DNA of 6,101 nucleotides. It comes from Rubritepida sp. (lineage in GTDB: Bacteria > Pseudomonadota > Alphaproteobacteria > Acetobacterales > Acetobacteraceae). How positions within the stretch are numbered: position 1 is the stretch's first letter; every line of letters begins with the position of its first letter. The DNA lies in NCBI GenBank assembly GCA_028291485.1, contig JAQGHZ010000271.1, positions 1-6,101 of the forward strand. Reading direction: 5' to 3'. Shown here piece by piece: positions 1 to 5,780 of this stretch. Below the pieces are notes generated by a model. The model was not told the DNA's origin, did not search any database, and was given only the letters and a program-made list of their open reading frames with translations. Made by a program: the position numbers and the translations under genes.

Positions 1-241
1 CGCCCTCTCGCCGGGCTACCCCTGGTACTACCTTTGCCTGACGCCATTCGTGGTGCTCTTCGGCGGGCCGCACCTGTGGGCAGCCACCATCGCCGGCGAC
101 CTCCTCTCCGACGAGGTCCGGGGCGACCCGCAGATCGCCTTCTGGATTCGGGACGGCGCGATGAACCTCGCGATCCTCGGCGCGTTGCTGTGGACGGCGT
201 GGCCCCGAAAGGCCGGGCGCCTCCAGGAGGAGCCCGGCTGA
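1..241 (+). CDS. C-terminal part of a polytopic membrane protein, probably a GT87/DUF2029-like glycosyltransferase
   Basis: The gene is cut by the left window edge; 79 codons are visible, read from base 2 to a TGA at 239-241. The visible part begins with LSPGYPWYYL, followed by a hydrophobic segment (about residues 6-23), a polar loop, a second hydrophobic segment (about 53-66) and a charged cytoplasmic-looking tail. From memory, an S-P-x-Y-P-W-Y-[FY] motif near the last membrane helices is typical of bacterial GT87/DUF2029 polyprenol-phosphate-dependent glycosyltransferases, which add a sugar outside the membrane. The fit to context is good, because a GT2 enzyme and a sugar epimerase follow directly. 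Its stop codon touches the first possible ATG (242) of the next gene, so the two are very likely co-transcribed. The catalytic N-terminal part is not visible, so this is a family-level inference. It could be another multi-pass membrane protein. Confidence 0.6.
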   Translation, partial: ALSPGYPWYYLCLTPFVVLFGGPHLWAATIAGDLLSDEVRGDPQIAFWIRDGAMNLAILGALLWTAWPRKAGRLQEEPG

Positions 242-282
242 ATGGACAGGACGATCGGAAAAACCGTGCCGGCACAGGGACC

Positions 283-291
283 GGAGAAAGG
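283..291 (+). promoter_or_regulatory. Ribosome binding site deciding the start of the fused transferase
   Basis: The purine run GGAGAAAGG lies 7 bases before ATG 299, at ideal Shine-Dalgarno spacing. It favours ATG 299 over ATG 242. The earlier ATG has its own AGGAGG at 225-230, but 11 bases away and inside the previous gene. The domain homology also begins at the second Met. Confidence 0.6.
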
Positions 292-298
292 CCAGCCC

Positions 299-1693
299 AT
301 GGGAACGGTCGCCGTCGCCATCATCTGCAAGACGCCGATCCCCGGAAAGTCGAAGACCAGGCTCTCGCCCCCGCTCCGCCCCGCGGAATGCGCGGCGATC
401 TCCGCCTGTTTCATCCAGGACCTCGCGAGCACCATCGGCGGGCTCGACCCCGCCACCGCCGCCGGCTACGCCGTCTACACGCCCGAAGGCTCCGAAGCCG
501 CGCTGCGGCGCCTGCTGCCGGGCAAGTTCGGCCTGGTTCTGCAGGGCGAGGGCGACCTGGGCGATCGTCTCCACAAGGGCATCACGGACCTCCTCGCGGC
601 CGGGCATCCCGGCGCGATCCTGGTCAATTCCGACAGCCCGACCTTGCCGCGCGCCATCCTCCAGGCGGCCGTCGATGCCACCGCGGCCGGCGACCGGGTG
701 GTGCTGTGCCCGGCCGTCGACGGCGGCTACACGCTCATCGGGCTTTCGCAGGCGCATCGGCACCTCTTCGACGACATCCCCTGGAGCACGGACGTCGTGT
801 TCCGGCTGACGCTGGAACGGGCGAAGGAGATGGACCTGCCCGTGGTCGTGCTGGACCCCTGGTACGACATCGACGACGCCAGCTCCTACGCCACGCTCGA
901 GGCGGAGATGGCCGGCAAGCGGCCGGCCTTCGCCAATCCGGCGACGCCGCCGCAGGACGCGCCGGCGACGCGCCGCTTCCTCGCCCATCGCCGCGCGACG
1001 CTGAGCGACGTTTCCATCGTCATCCCCTGCCTGAACGAGGAGGAGCCGATCGCCGAGGTCGTGCGCGAGGTGCTGGCGCAGGGTGTCGGCGAGGTGATCG
1101 TCGTGGACAATGGCTCGACCGACCGCACGGCCGAGCTGGCGGCTGCCGCCGGTGCGCGTGTCGTGAGCCAGCCGGTGCGCGGCTACGGGCGCGCCTGCGC
1201 CTCGGGCGTCGCCGCCGCGAATGGTGACATCATCTGCTTCATGGATGGCGACGGCAGCGACGTGCCGGACTTCATCGCCGCGGTCGTCGGCCCCATCGCC
1301 GACGGCACCGCGGATTTCGTGATGGGCTCACGGATCCGCGGGAAGCGCGAGCCGCGCAGCATGACGCCGCAACAGGTCCTGGCCGGAAAACTCGCGGGCG
1401 CGCTGCTGCGCGCGACCTATGGCGTCCGCTTCACCGACATGTCGCCGCTGCGGGCGATGCGGGCCGACCGGCTCGCCGCCCTCGGCATGCGCGAGGAGAC
1501 CTATGGCTGGAACCTCGAGATGCAGATGCGCGTCGCCGCTGGCGGGCTGCGCTGCCTCGAGATCCCAGTGGATCACCGCTGCCGCCGCGGCGGCGAGTCC
1601 AAGGTGTCGGGCAATCTCGTTGCCGGGATGAAGGCCGGCTATAAGATCACCACGACCTTCCTGCGGCTCGCGCTGGCCTTGCGCAAAAGCTGA
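299..1693 (+). CDS. Fused DUF2064 (TIGR04282) nucleotidyltransferase-like domain and GT2 glycosyltransferase domain
   Basis: This is a 464-residue two-domain protein. Residues 1-215 match the DUF2064/TIGR04282 family ('rSAM/selenodomain-associated transferase 1', also annotated as arsenosugar biosynthesis glycosyltransferase), which has a CofC/MobA-like nucleotidyltransferase fold. Visible motifs are KTPIPGKSKTRL (11-22), NSDSPTLP (110-117), DGGYTLIGL (141-149) and PWYDIDD (187-193). After a linker at about 216-236, residues 237-450 form a GT-A domain like the DPM/DPG-synthase branch of GT2: VIPCLNEEEP (241-250), VDNGSTDRT (269-277), the metal-binding DGDGSD (316-321), GSRIRG (343-348), GWNLEMQMR (403-411) and a basic GGESKVSGN tail motif (431-439). 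No transmembrane anchor follows. Both active sites look intact. The likely role is sugar activation plus transfer to a nucleotide- or lipid-linked acceptor, perhaps polyprenyl phosphate, feeding the neighbouring membrane enzyme. The substrate is unknown. Neither selenium nor arsenic genes are visible, so the arsenosugar name should not be taken as function. An upstream ATG at 242 would add 19 residues without domain similarity. Confidence 0.88.
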   Translation: MGTVAVAIICKTPIPGKSKTRLSPPLRPAECAAISACFIQDLASTIGGLDPATAAGYAVYTPEGSEAALRRLLPGKFGLVLQGEGDLGDRLHKGITDLLAAGHPGAILVNSDSPTLPRAILQAAVDATAAGDRVVLCPAVDGGYTLIGLSQAHRHLFDDIPWSTDVVFRLTLERAKEMDLPVVVLDPWYDIDDASSYATLEAEMAGKRPAFANPATPPQDAPATRRFLAHRRATLSDVSIVIPCLNEEEPIAEVVREVLAQGVGEVIVVDNGSTDRTAELAAAAGARVVSQPVRGYGRACASGVAAANGDIICFMDGDGSDVPDFIAAVVGPIADGTADFVMGSRIRGKREPRSMTPQQVLAGKLAGALLRATYGVRFTDMSPLRAMRADRLAALGMREETYGWNLEMQMRVAAGGLRCLEIPVDHRCRRGGESKVSGNLVAGMKAGYKITTTFLRLALALRKS

Positions 1694-1706
1694 TCCGGAG
1701 AACCAC

Positions 1707-2747
1707 ATGCGCGTCCTGCTGACCGGAGGGGCCGGCTTCATCGGCCAGCACGTCCTGGCCCGACTGCTCGAGCTTGGCCACGAGGTCCGCGTGCTGGACT
1801 CGCTGCGGCCCGATGTGCACCGCAACGGCAGGGGCTGGACCCCGCCGGCGGGCGTGGAGCTCCAGGTCGGCGACGTGCGCGACACCCACGCCTGCGACAC
1901 GGCGCTCGCTGGCGTCGAGGCGGTGGTGCATCTCGCGGCGAAGGTGGGGCTCGGCGTCGATATCGCCGACATGCCCGACTACGCGTCCTCCAACGATGCC
2001 GGCACGGGCGAGCTGCTGGCCGGCATGGCCCTGCACGGCGTGTCGCGCCTCACGATCGCAAGCTCCATGGTGGTCTATGGCGAGGGCGTCGGCCTCTGCG
2101 TGGATCATGGCGCGGTGACGCCCGGACCCCGGCTGGAGGCTTCGCTCGCCTCCGGCGATTTCGAGCCGCCCTGCCCCATCTGCGGCAAACGCCTCGGCAC
2201 GGCGCTGGTCGGCGAGACGGTGCCGCTCGATCCGCGCAACGCCTATGCGACCAGCAAGATGGCGCAGGAATTCTACGCCTCGAACTGGGCGCGGGTGACG
2301 GGCGGCTCGGTGGCGATGATGCGCTACCACAACGTCTATGGGCCGGGCATGCCGCGCGACACGCCCTATGCCGGCGTCGCCGCCATCTTCACCTCGGCGC
2401 TGCGGGCCGGGAAGGCGCCGCGCGTCTTCGAGGATGGCGGCCAGCGGCGCGACTTCGTGCACGTGCGCGACATCGCGTCGGCGACCGTCGCGGCCTGCGA
2501 GCAGATGACCGAAGGGGTGAAGGCCTTCAACGTCGGCTCGGGCACGCCGCGCACGGTGGGCGAGATGGCCGTGGCGCTGGCGCGCGCTCTGGATGGGCCG
2601 GAACCGGTCGTCACAGGTGAGTACCGGCTGGGCGACGTGCGCCACATCACTGCGGATTCCGCGAAGCTGCGGAAGGAGCTGGACTGGCGCCCTTCCGTCG
2701 AATTCGCGGACGGCATGGCCGAGCTCGCCCACCAACCGGCAGGCTGA
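1707..2747 (+). CDS. NAD-dependent sugar epimerase/dehydratase (extended SDR family)
   Basis: This 346-residue protein has the usual length of nucleotide-sugar epimerases. The Rossmann motif TGGAGFIG is at 6-13, an acidic residue (D31) after strand 2 suits NAD ribose binding, GDVRD (55-59) and HLAAKVG (75-81) bind cofactor, and the catalytic YATSK places Tyr180 and Lys184 in the YxxxK pair with SSM at 119-121. The substrate-side region shows RYHNVYGPG (206-214), RRDFVHVRDI (247-256), FNVGSG (274-279) and LDWRP (325-329). An insertion just before the active-site Tyr carries CPIC (156-159), a Cys-x2-Cys pair. From memory, a comparable pair occurs in some dTDP-L-rhamnose 4-epimerase-like (WbiB-like) proteins. 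That suggests a 4-epimerase or 4,6-dehydratase acting on a nucleotide sugar, but the exact substrate cannot be read from sequence. A GGAG at 1697-1700 sits 6 bases before the ATG. The gene starts 13 bases after the fused transferase and is the last visible gene of this operon. Confidence 0.92.
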   Translation: MRVLLTGGAGFIGQHVLARLLELGHEVRVLDSLRPDVHRNGRGWTPPAGVELQVGDVRDTHACDTALAGVEAVVHLAAKVGLGVDIADMPDYASSNDAGTGELLAGMALHGVSRLTIASSMVVYGEGVGLCVDHGAVTPGPRLEASLASGDFEPPCPICGKRLGTALVGETVPLDPRNAYATSKMAQEFYASNWARVTGGSVAMMRYHNVYGPGMPRDTPYAGVAAIFTSALRAGKAPRVFEDGGQRRDFVHVRDIASATVAACEQMTEGVKAFNVGSGTPRTVGEMAVALARALDGPEPVVTGEYRLGDVRHITADSAKLRKELDWRPSVEFADGMAELAHQPAG

Positions 2748-2855
2748 TTCAGGCGGCCACATGATCCCGCCGCCGCCGCAGCCCGGCCGCCAGCGCCCCG
2801 TCGAGGGTCGAGCCGGAGATGGTCAGCGCTTCCTTCGAATGGTGGGCAAGCGTGG
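2748..2855. other. Convergent gap between the epimerase and the molybdoenzyme
   Basis: This 108-base gap separates two genes that end toward each other. It should hold termination signals for both, but no GC stem followed by a T-run is visible. The only inverted repeat I see is GGCGGCC (2752-2758) with GGCCGCC (2785-2791), with a 26-base loop, which is weak. On the - strand one frame reads as protein-like codons from about 2855 down to a TGA at 2748-2750, including LAHHSKEALTISGS and GALAAGLRRRRDH, with G or C at most third positions. This could be the relic end of a lost gene or chance in GC-rich DNA. Confidence 0.25.
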
Positions 2856-3644
2856 CTAAAGCCCGCTGAACCAGTTGAAGCCCCGATCCTCCCAATAGCC
2901 GCCAGGATAGTCGTTGGTGACCTCGATGGAGGTGATCCATTTCGGGTTCTTGAAGCCGAGTTTCACGGCCGTCCGCAGCCGCAGCGGGTAGCCGAAGGGA
3001 TCGGCGATCGCCTCGCCCGCATATTTCGTGGCGAGCAGCGTCTGCGGATGCAGCGCGCTCGCCATGTCGATGCTGCCCCAGTAGTCGTCGGCGCAGCGGA
3101 AAGCGACGTAGCGGCAGGAGAGGTCCGCTCCCACGCGCTCAAGAAACAGCCGCAGCGGCACGCCCGACCATTGGCCGATATAGTCCCAGCCCTCGACGCA
3201 GATGTGGCGAATGATGATCTCCTGCTCGGGCAGCGCCATGATCTGCGCCACGGACCAGGGTTGGCGCTCCGCGATGCGGCCGGCGAGCTCCAGCTTCCAC
3301 GTCGCCCCGTCCACCGGCCTCACATCCTCGACGCCGTAGAAGGCGTTGAAGCGCGGCGGCTTCAGGACCATCGATTCCGGATAGGTGGGCGCGAGCCGCG
3401 TCGGGTCGAAGAGCAGGGCCTGCATCCGGTCGTTGAAGCGCGAGATGGCGCGCAGCGTAGCCTGGATCGACTCGGAATCCTTGGGGCTGCAGCCGCCGAG
3501 CATGGCCAGCGCGCCGAGCGAGAGGCTGCCGCGCAAGAGGCCTCGCCGCTCGATGTCGCGGAGCAGCGGCGCGTGCTCCCGCAGGATCGTGGCGTCAGGC
3601 GCGTCGCCGGGGCGGAAGCGGGACTTCGAGAGCGGTCTGGTCAT
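2856..3644 (-). CDS. Periplasmic molybdopterin-dependent oxidoreductase of the sulfite oxidase/MsrP superfamily, Tat-exported
   Basis: This is a 262-residue protein. After a 32-residue N-terminal extension comes the twin-arginine signal ERRGLLRGSL (RR at 33-34), a hydrophobic stretch and LGGC (49-52), so Cys52 may be lipidated. The catalytic part shows the sulfite-oxidase-fold molybdenum site: RHICVEGWDYIGQWSGVPL starts at residue 146, and Cys149 is the expected thiolate ligand to Mo-molybdopterin. YWGSID (188-193), DPFGYPLRLR (215-224), KLGFKNPKWI (228-237) and a C-terminal PGGYWEDRGFNWF complete the family pattern. No C-terminal dimerisation domain of classical sulfite oxidases is present, as in E. 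coli MsrP (YedY). The ATG overlaps the stop of the cytochrome b gene by 4 bases (ATGA), with GGAGG 7 bases upstream, so translation is coupled. The expected reaction is a two-electron oxygen-atom transfer such as sulfoxide reduction. The substrate is unknown. The MsrP symbol is not given because the partner gene is not MsrQ-like. Confidence 0.9.
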   Translation of the reverse strand: MTRPLSKSRFRPGDAPDATILREHAPLLRDIERRGLLRGSLSLGALAMLGGCSPKDSESIQATLRAISRFNDRMQALLFDPTRLAPTYPESMVLKPPRFNAFYGVEDVRPVDGATWKLELAGRIAERQPWSVAQIMALPEQEIIIRHICVEGWDYIGQWSGVPLRLFLERVGADLSCRYVAFRCADDYWGSIDMASALHPQTLLATKYAGEAIADPFGYPLRLRTAVKLGFKNPKWITSIEVTNDYPGGYWEDRGFNWFSGL

Positions 3645-4279
3645 GTGCGTTCCTCCGGAACGACCGGCCCGCCGGTCACCATGGCCGCCAGGGTTCGTGG
3701 CACCAGCAGCGCGAGCGCGACATGCACGAAAAGGAAACCGACGATGCCGGCCATGCCGAGGAAATGCGCGAGCCGCGCGCCCTGGAAGTCGCCGAACAGT
3801 GCCGTCAGCCCGGAGAACTGCACCGGCTTCCAGATCGCGATGCCGGACACGACCTGCAGGATCGCAGCCAGGATCACGCCGATGTAGAGCAGCTTCTGCA
3901 CGGAATTGTAGACCGTGAGATCCTCATGGGCGAGCTTGAAGCGCAGCGCGTCGCGCACGTCCGCCACCGCCTCGCGCCCGCTGATCGGCAGCAACTTCCG
4001 GCGGAATCGGCCCGTAAGCAGGCCGTAGAGCAGGTATAGCAGCCCGTTGAAGACCAGCACCCACATGGCGGCGAAATGCCAGAGCAGGTGCTCCGCCGCC
4101 CAGCTTCCGAGCAGCAGCCAGTGCGGGAAGAAGACCCACCCGAGGATCGCCTCGTCATTGTAGATGCCGATGCCGGAGAGGATCATCACGATCATCGCGG
4201 CCGCATTGACCCAGTGCATGATCCGGATGGGCCACGGGTGCAGGCGGCGGCCGGGCCGCGGTGCGGTCATCGGTTCCAT
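3641..4279 (-). CDS. Cytochrome b561-type membrane protein (cytochrome b/b6 domain), electron-transfer partner of the molybdoenzyme
   Basis: This is a 212-residue membrane protein with four predicted helices, at about residues 20-39, 66-88, 128-149 and 171-194. Candidate axial haem ligands are His22 (motif RIMHW), His64 or His68 (EHLLWH), His172 (LAHF) and His186 (FVHVAL). This is the pattern of PF01292-type diheme cytochromes b, such as hydrogenase and formate dehydrogenase b subunits. The likely job is to pass electrons between membrane quinones and the periplasmic molybdoenzyme encoded immediately downstream, with a 4-base overlap. The start is set at ATG 4279 because AGGAGC lies 5 bases upstream and the family N-terminus (RRLHPWPIRIMHW) begins soon after. 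Longer frames start at 4312, which lacks a ribosome site, and at 4432, which would run into the divergent gene. MsrQ, the usual partner of MsrP, is a ferric-reductase-like protein and differs from this one. Confidence 0.9.
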   Translation of the reverse strand: MEPMTAPRPGRRLHPWPIRIMHWVNAAAMIVMILSGIGIYNDEAILGWVFFPHWLLLGSWAAEHLLWHFAAMWVLVFNGLLYLLYGLLTGRFRRKLLPISGREAVADVRDALRFKLAHEDLTVYNSVQKLLYIGVILAAILQVVSGIAIWKPVQFSGLTALFGDFQGARLAHFLGMAGIVGFLFVHVALALLVPRTLAAMVTGGPVVPEERT

Positions 4280-4403
4280 CGAACGCTCCTGCTCACCCGC
4301 AATGTCGTCCATCTGTCGGCCATGTATATTCTTCGACGGGCGCGGGCGGGTGGTTACGCGCGGCGCGCCTCCAGCGAAGAAGGATCGAAGCGGAGACTTA
4401 TCC
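4280..4403. promoter_or_regulatory. Divergent promoter region of the redox operon and the PRC-barrel gene
   Basis: Both flanking genes point away from this 124-base gap, so it must carry both promoters. The only AT-rich patch is TGTATATTCTTC at 4324-4335, which contains TATATT on the + strand and TATACA on the - strand as possible -10 elements. No convincing -35 TTGACA lies at proper spacing. On the - strand, CGTAAC and CGTCGA occur 14 bases apart (about 4333-4358). This resembles an extracytoplasmic-function sigma promoter, though the spacing is shorter than usual. The region also has a GGCGCGCC palindrome near 4363-4370. Confidence 0.35.
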
Positions 4404-4859
4404 ATGCGAAGTACGATCGCGCCCTTGGCCATGCTCGCGGGCCTGTTCCTGCCGGGGCTCGCATCGGCCCAGAGCGGCCATTCGGAAGGCGGTGCGCCTG
4501 CGGAACGCCCGCGCAGCGAGGCGGCCCAAGCGCGCTACCCGCAACTGGTCCGCGCAGGCGACCTTACGGGGCGGCTCGTGATCGAGGATACGCAGCAGCA
4601 GCGCGTGCTGGGCCGTGCCGTCGCCGCGACGCGCAGCGAGGACGGGAAGCTCGGCATCCTCATGGAGTATGGCGGCGTGCTTGGATTCGGCGCGCGGCGC
4701 ATCGCGGTGCCAATGGAGGCCATCGCACTGCTCGGCCAGCTTTTGGTTCTAAAGGATCTCGATCCGGGGCAACTCGCCGCTCTGCCGGGCGCCTCGCCAC
4801 AGCCCTCCGACCTCCTGCCTCCCGACACGGTGGTCCGCATGGGCCTTGCGCGGAACTGA
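4404..4859 (+). CDS. Secreted PRC-barrel-like domain protein
   Basis: This 151-residue protein has a Sec signal peptide: a short basic start, a hydrophobic core (PLAMLAGLFLPGLA) and an ASA-Q cleavage site after residue 22. A Gly/Ala/Pro/Glu-rich linker follows at about 23-48. Residues 52-129 look like a PRC barrel: DLTGRLVIED, VLGRAVAATRSEDGKLG, a Gly-rich GGVLGFGARRIAVPMEAI turn, then LKDLDPGQLAALPG. PRC barrels are small beta folds found in photosynthetic reaction centre H subunits and in many exported or RNA-processing proteins. The role here is unknown, but a periplasmic place next to a periplasmic molybdoenzyme suggests an accessory or stress-related protein. The start at ATG 4404 is supported by GGAG at 4392-4395 (8-base spacing) and by the signal peptide beginning right there. 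An in-frame ATG at 4164 would overlap the divergent cytochrome gene. Confidence 0.8.
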   Translation: MRSTIAPLAMLAGLFLPGLASAQSGHSEGGAPAERPRSEAAQARYPQLVRAGDLTGRLVIEDTQQQRVLGRAVAATRSEDGKLGILMEYGGVLGFGARRIAVPMEAIALLGQLLVLKDLDPGQLAALPGASPQPSDLLPPDTVVRMGLARN

Positions 4860-4947
4860 TCCCACGGCATCTCGGCGATCTGCTGTCTTCCGCCCGGTGG
4901 CGACGTTGATCTTTACACGAACTCCCTCATCGGATGACGGCCTTCAA

Positions 4948-4973
4948 TTGGGCGGTTCAGGCCGCCGGCCCAA
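4948..4973. terminator. Possible hairpin between convergent genes
   Basis: TTGGGC (4948-4953) and GCCCAA (4968-4973) are perfectly complementary arms. Inside them GG (4954-4955) can pair with CC (4962-4963). The hairpin lies in the 139-base gap between the PRC-barrel and DUF3455 genes, which end toward each other. There is no T-run on either side, so an intrinsic terminator is doubtful. It could aid Rho-dependent stopping or mean nothing. Confidence 0.25.
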
Positions 4974-4998
4974 GGTCGGAACTGCGCCTCCTCCGTCG

Positions 4999-5553
4999 TC
5001 ACCTCCTGGCTTGCGGAGCGAGAAACACATAATCCGCCGCATAGGCCACACTGCGCAGTTCGCCTGCCGTCGAGCACGCGCCCTCCGCAACGCCACCTGC
5101 GGTGTTGATCCGCAGCACCGCCGTTGCCTGTTCGAGCCGCCCGCCTCCGCGCCGCTCCGTGATGTCCAGCCGAAGCCAGGGAATGGCGTTCGCTCCAGCC
5201 CCTGATAGCTGCTCGGCGACACGCCCCACCAGGGTGCCGCCATCGCTCAGCTCCCAGCTCGGGCCGGCGTAGTGCCGCCCGACCGTGCGGCCGCCTTCAA
5301 GCAGGGTCGCCACGGGCTCCCGGAACTGCCAGGCTAGGCCGCCATCCGCGCCGCTTCGGCACTGGTAGATTTGCGCCCCTTCGGCGTGAAAGGTCGCCAC
5401 CACCGAGAAGCCCGCTGGCACGGTGGTCGGCTGGGCTTCCGCTGTCCCGGCGTGTGTGAGGGCCACGACATGGAGCGCCGCGGCGAGCGCCAGCCGACGA
5501 ACCGTCGGCAGGGATGGGTTGAGGCAACGCCGATACCGGCGAGTTCTCGACAT
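4999..5553 (-). CDS. Secreted DUF3455 domain protein
   Basis: This 184-residue protein has an Arg-rich N-region, a hydrophobic core (LALAAALHVVALTHAG, 21-36) and an AEA-Q cleavage site after residue 40. The mature part matches DUF3455 along its length: VPAGFSVVATFHAEGAQIYQC (45-65), LAWQFREPVATLLEGG, VGRHYAGPSWELSDGGTLVG (91-110), AIPWLRLDI (123-131), RINTAGGVAEGAC (148-160) and a terminal YAADYVF (171-177). Cys65 and Cys160 sit at positions I recall as conserved and may form a disulfide in the periplasm. The family function is unknown. Start ATG 5553 is preferred: GGAGGGAG (5561-5568) ends 7 bases before it. A TTG at 5589 would give 12 more residues and push the signal peptide deep into the protein. 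It lies downstream of the Bug-type gene on the same strand, 227 bases away, so it may have its own promoter. Confidence 0.88.
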   Translation of the reverse strand: MSRTRRYRRCLNPSLPTVRRLALAAALHVVALTHAGTAEAQPTTVPAGFSVVATFHAEGAQIYQCRSGADGGLAWQFREPVATLLEGGRTVGRHYAGPSWELSDGGTLVGRVAEQLSGAGANAIPWLRLDITERRGGGRLEQATAVLRINTAGGVAEGACSTAGELRSVAYAADYVFLAPQARR

Positions 5554-5780
5554 GGCGATACTCCCTCCGTCTGCTGTCGTGTCCGACAACAGCCGCCGGC
5601 AACGGGCCGGGATAGCTCCGCGCCGCCACCGTCCGGCCTGCTGCCGAACCTCAGGCGCGTATTACCACGGCCTCGAGGTATTCGCTCGGCACAATGAGCG
5701 TGTCTGCGCCGCCGCGCTTCGTGCCCCCTCGAGTACCGCCCCCTTTTCCGCATCGAGCGGCGCGAAAGCGCGGTTCGACG
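5554..5780 (-). other. Upstream region of the DUF3455 gene
   Basis: This 227-base gap lies between two - strand genes. It should hold the promoter of the DUF3455 gene, but no clear -35/-10 pair is visible. One - strand frame ends in a protein-like stretch, ADTLIVPSEYLEAVVIRA, then TGA at 5651-5653, with mostly G/C third positions but no good start or ribosome site. It may be a gene relic or chance. I see no RNA gene or repeat here. Confidence 0.25.

Noticed and set aside
34..1227. 397-residue + strand open frame overlapping the fused transferase
   Set aside because: Its composition is extremely Arg/Pro/Gly/Ala-rich with no domain motifs; it is a frame shadow of the GC-rich fused gene, which has full motifs and a ribosome site.
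299..1693. Assigning an arsenosugar or selenium role to the fused transferase
   Set aside because: The family name comes from genome context elsewhere; no ArsM, radical SAM or selenium genes are in this window.
1647..2762. 371-residue - strand open frame opposite the epimerase
   Set aside because: His/Arg/Ala-rich low-complexity translation without recognisable motifs; the + strand epimerase fully explains the region.
2752..2791. Inverted repeat GGCGGCC / GGCCGCC as a terminator
   Set aside because: The 26-base loop is long, the sequence is GCC-repeat-rich so such pairings arise by chance, and no T-run follows on either strand.
2856..3644. Naming the molybdoenzyme msrP outright
   Set aside because: The fold and Mo-binding Cys match, but the partner cytochrome and the lipobox-like signal differ from the MsrPQ system, so the substrate is uncertain.
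3048..3887. 279-residue + strand open frame opposite the molybdoenzyme and cytochrome b
   Set aside because: Antisense shadow; it crosses the coupled ATGA junction of two well-supported genes and has no domain signal.
4076..4909. 277-residue + strand open frame over the divergent promoter and PRC gene
   Set aside because: Arg/Ala/Gly-rich, runs through two real genes in the wrong frame, no ribosome site at its start.
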